This document shows positions 1-5,825 of a DNA stretch of 8,581 nucleotides, one piece after another. How positions within the stretch are numbered: position 1 is the stretch's first letter; each line of letters begins with the position of its first letter. The notes below the pieces were generated by a model that was given only the letters and a program-made list of their open reading frames with translations, did no database searches and had not been told where the DNA came from. The stretch lies in assembly GCA_012515695.1 (NCBI GenBank), contig JAAYXX010000025.1, forward strand, positions 1-8,581, in the 5' to 3' direction. The position numbers were made by a program, and so were the translations under genes. This DNA is from Chloroflexota bacterium (GTDB lineage: Bacteria; Chloroflexota; Anaerolineae; UBA1429).

Positions 1-136
1 CCTTCGGCGGCTGGGAAGCGAACCTGCGAAGGCAGGCGCGCCATGCATGGCGATTGCACTGATTGGTGCAGTTTCAACTGCCTACGAGATGGCATGTCGG
101 ATTACCGAACTGAATAGTTAATCTTCATCAACCGCC
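1..136 (+). repeat. Hairpin-rich intergenic repeat, copy A (cut by window start)
   Basis: This stretch aligns without gaps to copy C at 5616-5751. By my count 105 of the last 114 bases are identical (23-136 against 5638-5751). The outer tail also matches copy B in reverse complement. It contains the hairpin CCTGC-GAAG-GCAGG (23-36), the 14-base perfect palindrome CGCCATGCATGGCG (39-52) and the hairpin GCAGT-TTCA-ACTGC (68-81) followed by CTAC (82-85). It ends in an AT-richer tail closing with AACCGCC. The left part lies outside the window. It is non-coding and sits just beyond the 3' end of the response-regulator gene. Short frames through it are an effect of the repeat. Confidence 0.85.
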
Positions 137-147
137 GGATATCGGCG
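133..147 (-). terminator. Small hairpin after the response-regulator stop; possible weak terminator
   Basis: CGCCG and CGGCG arms enclose the 5-base loop GATAT, starting 3 bases beyond the TGA stop (151-153) of the response regulator on the minus strand. It overlaps the last bases of repeat copy A. No uninterrupted T-tract follows on the minus strand, so rho-independent termination is only a possibility. The adjoining hairpin array of copy A could contribute. Confidence 0.3.
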
Positions 148-150
148 CTA

Positions 151-810
151 TCACTCGCGCCGCTCTTGGGCGTCGGCCAGGCCCAATTGCACCGCCTGGG
201 CCACCGCTTCAACCCGGCTGGTTACGCCCAGCTTGTCATAGATGCGCCCCAGGTGATAGCGCACGCCCCGCTCGGAGAGGTACACTTCCTCGCCGATTTC
301 CCGGTCTGTCCGGCCCCAGACAGCCAGTTGCAGGATGCGTAACTCGCGGTCTGATAGCTCGATGCCCGTGGTCTGCTGGCCGTCGAGCGTGCCCCGGCGG
401 GCCAGCTTTTTCAGCAGGGACACGCTGAACCACGAATCGCCCCGCACCACCGCCTGCACGGCCCGCACTACCGTTTCGGGCATTTCGTCCTTCAGGATAT
501 ACCCCCGCACGCCCACCGCCAACAACCCCCGCACATACGCCTCATCGTCATAGGCGGTGAGTACAACCACTTTGGTGGCAGGACAGTGCTCGCGCAGGTA
601 GGTTACGGTGTCCGTAGGGGCTGGGCCGGGCATGCTCAAGTCCAGCAGCAGCACATCGGGCTGCAGACGCAAGCACAACTCGCGCACCTCGTGGGCGTCT
701 ACGGCTTCGCCCACCAGTTGCAGGTCTTTTTGCGCGCTCAGAGTTGCGCCGATCCCCATACGCACCAGGGGATGGTCGTCAGCGATTACGATCCGGGTCG
801 GTTGGGTCAC
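151..810 (-). CDS. NarL/FixJ (LuxR-type) response regulator
   Basis: A 219-residue two-domain DNA-binding response regulator, predicted to take phosphate from the adjacent kinase and control transcription. The receiver domain (about 5-122) has the acidic pair D11-D12, phospho-acceptor D57 in the LLLDLSMPG context, switch T85 and K107 in GYILKDE. A LuxR-type helix-turn-helix follows at about 151-212 (LSDRELRIL, then the REIGEEVYLSERGVRYHL region). Length is normal for the family. The start is GTG at 808-810, the only start fitting the receiver N-terminus. An AAGGA stretch lies about 9 bases upstream, inside the end of the kinase gene. The two genes overlap by 32 nt, which suggests translational coupling. 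Family assignment is secure. Target genes and signal cannot be read from the sequence. No key residue is missing. Confidence 0.95.
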   Translation of the reverse strand: MTQPTRIVIADDHPLVRMGIGATLSAQKDLQLVGEAVDAHEVRELCLRLQPDVLLLDLSMPGPAPTDTVTYLREHCPATKVVVLTAYDDEAYVRGLLAVGVRGYILKDEMPETVVRAVQAVVRGDSWFSVSLLKKLARRGTLDGQQTTGIELSDRELRILQLAVWGRTDREIGEEVYLSERGVRYHLGRIYDKLGVTSRVEAVAQAVQLGLADAQERRE

Positions 811-2212
811 TGTCTTTTCCTTCTCTTTGGATGGGAACGCGAATCGTCAAGGTCGTGCCCTGACCGGGCGCAGACTGGATGGCAAACGATCCGCCCACCT
901 GGGCCACTCGCTCGGACATATCAATCAGCCCAAAGTGGTTTTCCGCGCCCAGTTCGCTCAGGCGAGCGGGCGCTTGAAAGCCCTTCCCATCATCGCGCAC
1001 CGTGAGCAACACATGATCTTGCTCTGCCCACAGGCGCGCGGCGATATGGGCCGCCTCGGCGTGGCGCAGCGCGTTACGCAGCCCCTCCTGGGCCACGCGG
1101 AACAGACACAGGGCCACATTGGCGGAGAGCGTCGGCAGGTCGGGGTCTATGTCCAGGCTGATCTCTGGGCCGCGCTCTTCCAGGTTGTGTTGCAGACGGG
1201 CCACATAGCCGGTCAGCGTGGCGGCCAGCCCCACCTCCTCCAGCCCGGCGGGGCGCAGTTCCCCGATGTGTGCCCGCAGTTGCGAAACGACGTCCAGAAT
1301 CTCCTGGCGAATGAGCTTGAGCGTCTGCGGGTCTATTCCCTGCGGGGATGTCTGGGGCAGCAGGGCCAGTTGGTAGCTGATGCCGAGCAAGTGCTGGACA
1401 GCGCCATCATGCAGATCGCGGGCCAGCCGCCGCCGCTCCTGCTCCCCTGCGTCCAGCAGCTTTTGCTTGATCGCGGCCAGTTCCTTGTGCCGCTCGCGCA
1501 CCTCGGCTGTCAGTTGGGTGGTCTGAGCGGTAATCCCGGCCTGATGGGCCAACACCTGCATAAAGTGCCGTTCCTCATTGGTAAAGGGGCGGCGGCCCGG
1601 CCTGCGCCCCATCACCAGCACCCCTTGCAGCGCGTCCCGCGAGTTCAAGGGCAGCCACGAATAGCCATTCTCCTGTGCCACCCACGCCCGTTCTTCCGCC
1701 GTCAGGCTCGCGTCAGCCAGCGCGCATTGCAGGGCCGAGTGGGGCAATAAGTCGCGGCGGCCCGTCAGATAGGCCGCCAATTGGCCGTCCAGCGGCAGGC
1801 TGTGGGGAATGGGGGACGCAGAGTCCAGGCCCACGGATTCGACCAGGGCCAGATCGCTGCCAGTGGTGCGTAGATACAGGCCCACGGAGGATATGCCCAT
1901 GATCTGAGGCAGGCGATGGGCCAGCAAGGTCTGCAAAGTGGCCTGATCGTGAACCACGGCCAGGGCTTCAATCAGCCGCTCCAGCCTGTCACCATGCCGG
2001 GCGAACCATAGCCGGTCCTCAATGCGCGTCATGACCCGGTTGATGACGTTGCTCATGTTCAGCAGGCCCACGACGATCACCAGGCAAAGCAAGAGGGCTT
2101 CACGCCTCAAGTCTATGGGAACCAGGTGGCCTGCCAGCACCCCGGTCCATACGGCGGCTGCCACCAATAGCCCCCAGAACATATAGCGGATGAGGAGTCG
2201 AGTTCTAGTCAT
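779..2212 (-). CDS. Membrane-anchored GAF sensor histidine kinase (HisKA_3/NarX-LiaS class)
   Basis: A 477-residue sensor kinase, partner of the downstream response regulator. Two hydrophobic segments near the N-terminus (about 10-31 and 38-57) anchor it in the membrane with almost no external domain. A GAF domain (about 80-233) and a short coiled linker (about 235-260) follow. The HisKA_3 dimerisation box RRRLARDLHDG has the phospho-acceptor His at 268. The HATPase domain has its N-box Asn near 380, DDGKGF at 407-412, and a G2 region (FGLIDMSER) near 427-435. The frame can be opened earlier, at 2281, but that ATG lies inside a terminator stem. ATG 2210-2212 is therefore preferred, directly before the first hydrophobic helix. 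No Shine-Dalgarno is evident there, and a promoter-like pair would place transcription at or next to the ATG. The signal sensed is unknown. A GAF domain suggests a cytoplasmic small ligand or redox cue, but that is inference. Confidence 0.93.
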   Translation of the reverse strand: MTRTRLLIRYMFWGLLVAAAVWTGVLAGHLVPIDLRREALLLCLVIVVGLLNMSNVINRVMTRIEDRLWFARHGDRLERLIEALAVVHDQATLQTLLAHRLPQIMGISSVGLYLRTTGSDLALVESVGLDSASPIPHSLPLDGQLAAYLTGRRDLLPHSALQCALADASLTAEERAWVAQENGYSWLPLNSRDALQGVLVMGRRPGRRPFTNEERHFMQVLAHQAGITAQTTQLTAEVRERHKELAAIKQKLLDAGEQERRRLARDLHDGAVQHLLGISYQLALLPQTSPQGIDPQTLKLIRQEILDVVSQLRAHIGELRPAGLEEVGLAATLTGYVARLQHNLEERGPEISLDIDPDLPTLSANVALCLFRVAQEGLRNALRHAEAAHIAARLWAEQDHVLLTVRDDGKGFQAPARLSELGAENHFGLIDMSERVAQVGGSFAIQSAPGQGTTLTIRVPIQREGKDSDPTDPDRNR

Positions 2213-2219
2213 ATGATGG

Positions 2220-2248
2220 ATGATAGCCCAAGGTTGCCCCTCGGCCAA
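2220..2248 (-). promoter_or_regulatory. Putative sigma70-type promoter for the kinase-regulator operon, possibly leaderless
   Basis: Read on the minus strand, TTGGCC (2243-2248) is followed after exactly 17 bases by TATCAT (2220-2225). The kinase ATG begins 7 bases after the -10 box. A start site about 7 bases downstream would fall on the ATG itself, giving a leaderless message. This fits the absence of a Shine-Dalgarno there. The -10 box matches consensus at 5 of 6 positions and the -35 at 4 of 6. Confidence 0.4.
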
Positions 2249-2272
2249 AAGAGTCCAGTCTATTTGTGCCAC

Positions 2273-2309
2273 AAAAAGCATCAGGGACCTCGCTCAGAGG
2301 TCCCTGATG
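2273..2309 (-). terminator. Rho-independent terminator of the NfeD-flotillin operon
   Basis: A perfect 13-bp stem (2279-2291 with 2297-2309) and a 5-base loop lie 13 bases beyond the flotillin stop codon. On the minus strand the stem is followed by C and then five T residues (2273-2277), the classic intrinsic-terminator layout. It insulates the downstream two-component operon, which must then have its own promoter. It also argues against starting the kinase at the ATG embedded in the stem (2281). Confidence 0.88.
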
Positions 2310-2322
2310 GTCGTTAGCAACT

Positions 2323-3822
2323 CTAGGCGTCAGGTGCGTCGTCCTCTGGGGCTGGCTCGACGACGCCAGTTGTAGCGTCCAGATCTCCGCCATCGGCGAC
2401 GATTGTGGCTTCCACCTTGCGCCCATCAGCCTGCTGGAGCTTGCCCAAAAAGTCGGGCAGTTCCAGGCCGGTAAGCCTGGCAAGCTCGTGCATGGGAGGG
2501 ACCACGCCCATCAGCCGCTTGCCCAGGTTGCTCAGGCCGCCCTGGCTGTCGCCGCTGTCCCAAACCACGATCTTTTCCAGAGGCAGGTTCTTGATGGCTT
2601 CGGCCTGCACGCCCGCCACTTCCAGCAGCTTTTCGATCATCAGGAAGGCCGACGCTGCCGCCGGGTCGCCACACGCCTTCACCAGTTCCTCGTACCCCTT
2701 GGCCTTGGCCTCCAGAATGGCCTGCGAGCCTTGCGCCTCGGCCTGCATCCGCATCAAAATAGCTTCGGCTTCACCCTGGGCCAGCTTGATCCGGCGCTGC
2801 CGCTCGGCTTCCGCCTCGATCAGGAGGCTATCGCGCTGGGCGTTGGCTGGCACGACAACTTCGGCCTGCAACCGGGCCTGCTCGCGCTCGGCCCGCGCCA
2901 GTTCTGCGTCGCGCTGTGCCCGTTCCTCCGCCGCCCGAATAGCGCCGTCTGCCATGCGCGCGGCTTCCTCAGCCATCCGGCGGGCTTCCTGTTCCGCTAC
3001 CTGCATCTGGGCCATATAGCTGGCCCGCTTGGCCTGGCTCTCGCTTTCCGCCTGCACCGCTTCGGCATCATACTGCGAGGTTACGCGCCGACGGTCACGC
3101 TCTGCTTCTTTCTCGCCGACAATAGCGGCGGCTTCCGCAGCGGCTACTGCCCGCCGACGGTCGCGCTCACGCTCGGCTACACCGCTCTGCCCGATCCGCT
3201 CTTGCTCGGCCACATCCACCTGAGCCTGGTTGACAGCTTCGGCGGCTGCCTTGCGGCCCAGGGCAACGATATAGCCCGACTCGTCTTGAATGTCGCGGAT
3301 GTTCACGTTGATGGCCGATAGGCCGACTTTTTCCAATTCGGTGGAAACGGCCTCGTTGACCTTGGACATGAACGCCTGCCGGTCGCGGTTGATCTCTTCA
3401 ATCGCCATGGTGGCGATGACGGCGCGCATCTGGCCGAGAATGATGTCCTGCGCCTGATCCCTGATTTGCTCCTGGGTCAACCCCAGCAAGCGCACCGCCG
3501 CGTTCTGCATTAGCCCTTCCTCGGTAGAAATGGCCGCGGTAATGGTAGTCGGCACAGATACGCGGATGTTCTCCCGCGAGAGGGCGTTGGTCAGTTCAAT
3601 GGGTACGACGAACGGCTCCAGGTCCAGATACGAGTAATCTTGGAACAGAGGCCAAACAAAGGCCGCCCCACCGTGGATAGTGCGCGCTACGCCCTTGCCT
3701 GTCTTACCATAGATCACCAGAATCTTGTTGGACGGACAACGTTTGTAGCGGCTGACCAGGGTCATGAACATGGCAATGACGATCAGCGCCAGAATAAATG
3801 CCAAGATGATCTCCGGGGGCAT
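2323..3822 (-). CDS. Flotillin-like SPFH/band 7 protein
   Basis: A 499-residue flotillin-type scaffold protein, close in length to the FloT/YuaG class. One N-terminal hydrophobic anchor (about 4-24) is followed by RYKRCPSNKILV and an SPFH/band 7 domain (to about 205). A long Glu/Ala/Arg-rich coiled coil with many AEAE-type steps runs from about 205 to 380. The conserved C-terminal flotillin region follows (LMIEKLLEVAG, LPLEKIVVWDSG), then an acidic tail. Family members oligomerise at the membrane and organise functional microdomains. The frame extends 12 codons further upstream, but ATG 3820-3822 is chosen: AAGGAGG (3828-3834 on the minus strand) lies 5 bases before it, directly after the nfeD-like stop. 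The preceding NfeD-like gene is the usual operon partner. Two near-identical ERDRRR stretches occur in the coiled coil, as expected of low-complexity helix. Confidence 0.95.
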   Translation of the reverse strand: MPPEIILAFILALIVIAMFMTLVSRYKRCPSNKILVIYGKTGKGVARTIHGGAAFVWPLFQDYSYLDLEPFVVPIELTNALSRENIRVSVPTTITAAISTEEGLMQNAAVRLLGLTQEQIRDQAQDIILGQMRAVIATMAIEEINRDRQAFMSKVNEAVSTELEKVGLSAINVNIRDIQDESGYIVALGRKAAAEAVNQAQVDVAEQERIGQSGVAERERDRRRAVAAAEAAAIVGEKEAERDRRRVTSQYDAEAVQAESESQAKRASYMAQMQVAEQEARRMAEEAARMADGAIRAAEERAQRDAELARAEREQARLQAEVVVPANAQRDSLLIEAEAERQRRIKLAQGEAEAILMRMQAEAQGSQAILEAKAKGYEELVKACGDPAAASAFLMIEKLLEVAGVQAEAIKNLPLEKIVVWDSGDSQGGLSNLGKRLMGVVPPMHELARLTGLELPDFLGKLQQADGRKVEATIVADGGDLDATTGVVEPAPEDDAPDA

Positions 3823-3835
3823 AAGTTCCTCCTTT

Positions 3836-4477
3836 TTAGAATTCGATGGGTTCCACAACCAATACCGAGTTATCCAACGTACCGACTACCCGCACAACCG
3901 TCCCTGCCGAAAGACGCTGCCCATTACTGGCGCGCGCCTTGACAAAGCTCACCATTCCGCCGACCAGCACCTTGACCTGGCCCACGCCGTCTTCGGGGAT
4001 GTCCAGGTAGACCTGGGCGTTCTGGCCGATGGCCGTATCCAGCCGGGCCGTGCCTTCCTCTGTGAGGCGAGGCAGCGCCCAGAAGAAAAAGGCCACCACC
4101 ACCATTCCGGCCAGACCCCACAACAGCGCGCGCACCAGCGCCAGCGTGGCAAAGGGGGTGTTCTGCAAATAGAGCGCGCCCGCCCAGCTAAAGAGCGTGC
4201 CAAAGGCCAGCAGCGAGCGAATGGAGAGCAGGCGAAAAGTAGCCAATCCCGCGTCCTGCTCGGCGGCGCCCACGTCGTCGCCATCCAAATCAGCATCCGC
4301 CAGGTCGCCATCACCATCCATGCTGGCGTCACCGGCATCTCCATCCCCGCCGATGGCATCCCCGGCCAGCGCGGTGAACGACGAGACAAACTGCCACAAG
4401 AAGATAGTACTGAAAAAGATGGCAGCCACAAAAAAGCCCTGATTCAACGAAGATAATCTTGTCCACCAGGAGAGCAT
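3836..4477 (-). CDS. NfeD-like membrane protein (YuaF type) with Asp-rich linker
   Basis: A 213-residue membrane protein preceding the flotillin gene, as in NfeD/YuaF-flotillin operons. Hydrophobic segments lie at about 14-34, 86-105 and 111-135. A C-terminal OB-fold-like beta domain (about 145-213) contains QVYLDIPEDGVGQVKV, VSFVKARA and GTVVRVVGTLDNSVLVVEP, typical of NfeD. Between the first two helices (about 40-76) is a strongly acidic stretch, 14 Asp/Glu in 37 residues, with DGDGD and DADLDGDD steps resembling metal-binding loops. The start is ATG 4475-4477 with AGGAGG 5 bases upstream. The TAA stop is 13 bases from the flotillin ATG, so the pair is co-transcribed. The likely role is an accessory to flotillin microdomains. 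Metal binding by the linker is only suggested by composition. Confidence 0.9.
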   Translation of the reverse strand: MLSWWTRLSSLNQGFFVAAIFFSTIFLWQFVSSFTALAGDAIGGDGDAGDASMDGDGDLADADLDGDDVGAAEQDAGLATFRLLSIRSLLAFGTLFSWAGALYLQNTPFATLALVRALLWGLAGMVVVAFFFWALPRLTEEGTARLDTAIGQNAQVYLDIPEDGVGQVKVLVGGMVSFVKARASNGQRLSAGTVVRVVGTLDNSVLVVEPIEF

Positions 4478-4512
4478 GGCGTCCTCCTCTCTAGCTATAC
4501 GATCTGGGGCGC

Positions 4513-4527
4513 AAAGTGTTGCACTTT
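4513..4527. promoter_or_regulatory. Short palindrome in the nfeD leader; possible operator
   Basis: AAAGTG-TTG-CACTTT is a perfect 6-bp inverted repeat between the candidate -10 box and the ribosome-binding site of the nfeD-like gene. The position suits a repressor site or small leader hairpin. There is a single copy and no known consensus is recognised. Confidence 0.25.
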
Positions 4528-4538
4528 TGGCTACCTAC

Positions 4539-4567
4539 AGCATAACAGATCGCCCGCCCGCGCACAA
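4539..4567 (-). promoter_or_regulatory. Weak putative promoter for the NfeD-flotillin operon
   Basis: On the minus strand TTGTGC (4562-4567) is followed after 17 bases by TATGCT (4539-4544), about 61 bases upstream of the nfeD-like ATG. The boxes match consensus at 3 and 4 of 6 positions. Spacing is ideal but the match is modest. Confidence 0.33.
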
Positions 4568-4588
4568 TGGCCTTTCCGGTAGTCCCAA

Positions 4589-4604
4589 TTGCCGGACCCG
4601 GCAA
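4589..4604. repeat. Isolated perfect hairpin beside repeat copy B
   Basis: TTGCCG-GACC-CGGCAA forms a 6-bp stem. It is nested in a wider pair CCGCCCGC (4554-4561) and GCGGGCGG (4613-4620), whose right arm enters the end of repeat copy B. This may be an extra degenerate module of the repeat family or a hairpin of the nfeD upstream region. No function can be assigned. Confidence 0.45.
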
Positions 4605-4615
4605 ATGCAAGAGCG

Positions 4616-4787
4616 GGCGGTTGATGAAGGTTGGCTATTTAGGTCGGTAACCCGACGTGCCATCTCGTAGGCAGTTGAAACTGCACCAACCGTTGCGAAA
4701 CCTGCCTTCGCAGGTTCGCTTCCCAGCCGCCGTAGGGCGGTGCGCCATGCATGGCGATGCAACGGTTGGTGCAGTTTCAACTGCCTA
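4616..4787 (-). repeat. Hairpin-rich intergenic repeat, copy B (inverted)
   Basis: In reverse complement this matches copies A and C. The AT-richer tail (4616-4667) leads into a 29-base arm (4668-4696) that is repeated perfectly inverted at 4759-4787. Inside lie the hairpins AACCTGC-CTTC-GCAGGTT (4699-4716) and CCGCC-GTAG-GGCGG (4727-4740), plus the palindrome CGCCATGCATGGCG (4743-4756). A 32-base inner block (4701-4732) is the exact reverse complement of 5-36 in copy A. The second tail seen in copy C is missing here. The element fills much of the divergent gap between the nfeD-like and nitroreductase genes. It is non-coding. Confidence 0.88.
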
Positions 4788-4817
4788 TAGCGAGCATACC
4801 CTTTGGGCGAGGGTGGC

Positions 4818-4847
4818 TTGACAGGGGAGGGTTTCGCTGGGTATCAT
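4818..4847 (+). promoter_or_regulatory. Sigma70-type promoter of the nitroreductase gene
   Basis: A perfect TTGACA (4818-4823) is followed after 18 bases by TATCAT (4842-4847, 5 of 6 to TATAAT), about 60 bases before the nitroreductase ATG. It is the best promoter match in the window and lies just downstream of repeat copy B. Confidence 0.6.
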
Positions 4848-4865
4848 CGTCCTATATCCCCTGTC
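4820..4865. promoter_or_regulatory. 9-bp inverted repeat spanning the nitroreductase promoter; possible operator
   Basis: GACAGGGGA (4820-4828) overlaps the -35 box and reappears inverted as TCCCCTGTC (4857-4865) just past the expected start site. The match is perfect over 9 bp, with half-site centres about 37 bp apart. This could be a pair of repressor half-sites or an RNA-level hairpin. No regulator gene is adjacent and no known consensus is recognised. Confidence 0.3.
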
Positions 4866-4907
4866 GCGCATGGAGCCTGGTAAGGGAGCGAGACATAAGG
4901 AGGTCTC

Positions 4908-5420
4908 ATGGACACACTACAAACTATTTTTGAACGGCGCAGCGTACGCAAGTACAAACAGGATGCTATTCCCGCCGAGCATTTGCAGCAAATCTTGGAG
5001 GCTGGGCGGCAGGCGCCGACCGCGGCCAACCGACAGCCGTGGCACATCATCGTGATCGGCAACCCGCAGCAGCGGCAGCGAGTGGCCGAGGCTTGCAATG
5101 GGCAGATATGGATGGCCGACGCGGCGTATATCCTCGTGGCCGTTGGTCTGCCCGAGGTGAGCAAGAAATGGTATCCGGTGGATATTGGCATTACCTTGCA
5201 GAATATCGTGCTGGCCGCCCGCAGCCTGGGATATGGCACTTGCTGGATCGGCGCGTTTGACCCCGCCAAGGTCAAAGAGGTCTGCCAGATTCCGGCGGAC
5301 CTGGAAGTCGTCGCCTGTACGCCCCTGGGCGTGCCCGCAGTGGCCCCAGAGGCCCGTCCGCGCAAGGATTGGGGCACGCTCTTTTCCGTTGACACCTATG
5401 GGAACCCGTTGACCAGGTAA
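4908..5420 (+). CDS. Nitroreductase-family FMN oxidoreductase
   Basis: A 170-residue compact nitroreductase-fold enzyme, predicted to bind FMN and use NAD(P)H to reduce a small electron acceptor in the cytoplasm, normally as a dimer. Visible family marks are the N-terminal RRSVRKY (10-16; R10, S12 and R14 typically touch FMN phosphate), APTAANRQPW (36-45), DIGITLQNIVLAARSLGYGTCWIG (92-115; shown in full as a core helix and turn), and the short C-terminal KDWGTLFSVD-type tail. Length is typical of the short subfamily. The start is ATG 4908 with AAGGAGGT (4897-4904) ideally spaced. It is a single-gene unit with its own promoter and is flanked by repeat copies B and C. The physiological substrate cannot be read; nitro compounds, quinones or flavin-linked reactions are all possible. 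Confidence 0.93.
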   Translation: MDTLQTIFERRSVRKYKQDAIPAEHLQQILEAGRQAPTAANRQPWHIIVIGNPQQRQRVAEACNGQIWMADAAYILVAVGLPEVSKKWYPVDIGITLQNIVLAARSLGYGTCWIGAFDPAKVKEVCQIPADLEVVACTPLGVPAVAPEARPRKDWGTLFSVDTYGNPLTR

Positions 5421-5512
5421 CTCGTTCGCCGGGCAATAGAGATCGTTGTAACTTGATCCTGTGTTGGTCAAGGGGATGATACACAAGCATAGGTTCGCCT
5501 AGCATCGCCATC

Positions 5513-5751
5513 GTAGGCAGTTGATGAGTTTTAACAAAATAGTTCGGTAACAGCCATTAGGATGGGCGATTGAAATCGCGGCAACCGTTGCCTCGCCAGC
5601 TTGCTGGCGCGTCGCCCTTCGGCGACTGGCTCCCTAGCCTGCGAAGGCAGGCGCGCCATGCATGGCGATTGCACTGGTTGGTGCAGTTTCAACTGCCTAC
5701 GAGATGGCACGTCGGGTTACCGAATTAAATGGTAAATCTTGATAAACCGCC
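5513..5751 (+). repeat. Hairpin-rich intergenic repeat, copy C (most complete)
   Basis: About 236-239 bp with both ends present. The outer 36 bases (5516-5551 and the reverse complement of 5716-5751) match at 25 of 36 positions, including an identical TTCGGTAAC at the inner edge. Between them lies a run of perfect small hairpins: GCGAT-TGAA-ATCGC (5566-5579), GGCAA-CCG-TTGCC (5580-5592), CGCCAGC-TT-GCTGGCG (5594-5609), GTCGCC-CTTC-GGCGAC (5611-5626), GCCTGC-GAAG-GCAGGC (5637-5652), palindrome CGCCATGCATGGCG (5654-5667), and GCAGT-TTCA-ACTGC (5683-5696). CTAC, the complement of GTAG, follows at 5697-5700. GTAG also occurs at 5513-5516. No coding capacity, no clear target-site duplication. It occupies most of the 405-bp gap between the nitroreductase and GH123-like genes. 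The remaining 5421-5512 shows nothing definite. Confidence 0.88.
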
Positions 5752-5825
5752 TCTTGGGGCGCAATCGTGCAACCTGCTCTTGACCATTACAGTTCAACTT
5801 GATCCAAGCAGAATGGGGGTCCAAC

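Noticed and set aside
608..1750. Long plus-strand open frame opposite the kinase gene
   Set aside because: It is antisense to a clearly conserved histidine kinase/regulator pair, its translation shows no recognisable domain, and GC-rich codon bias opens such shadow frames.
2405..3321. Two plus-strand open frames opposite the flotillin gene
   Set aside because: Their composition (Ser/Arg/Ala-rich in one, His/Leu/Gly-rich in the other) mirrors the antisense of the Glu/Ala/Arg coiled coil. No start signal or domain is seen.
3764..4456. Plus-strand frame opposite the nfeD-like gene
   Set aside because: Antisense shadow crossing the well-supported nfeD-flotillin junction; no ribosome-binding site or family features.
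4535..4780. 81-codon minus-strand frame through repeat copy B
   Set aside because: Made almost wholly of the repeated hairpin element, so it is not a plausible gene.
5452..5472. Hairpin CTTGA...TCAAG after the nitroreductase stop as a terminator
   Set aside because: The stem is short with a bulge and an 8-10 base loop, and no T-tract follows.
4668..5700. CRISPR-like repeats, because GTTGAAAC/GTTTCAAC motifs recur
   Set aside because: The copies are in opposite orientations and separated by a gene. There is no regular repeat-spacer spacing and no cas gene.
5616..5751. attC/integron-like recombination site, given the folded structure
   Set aside because: No recognisable R/L core-site boxes, no integrase and no cassette arrangement in the window.
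5700..5825. Promoter for the GH123-like gene
   Set aside because: TTGATA and TTGACC occur (about 5739 and 5780), but neither has a credible -10 box at suitable spacing.
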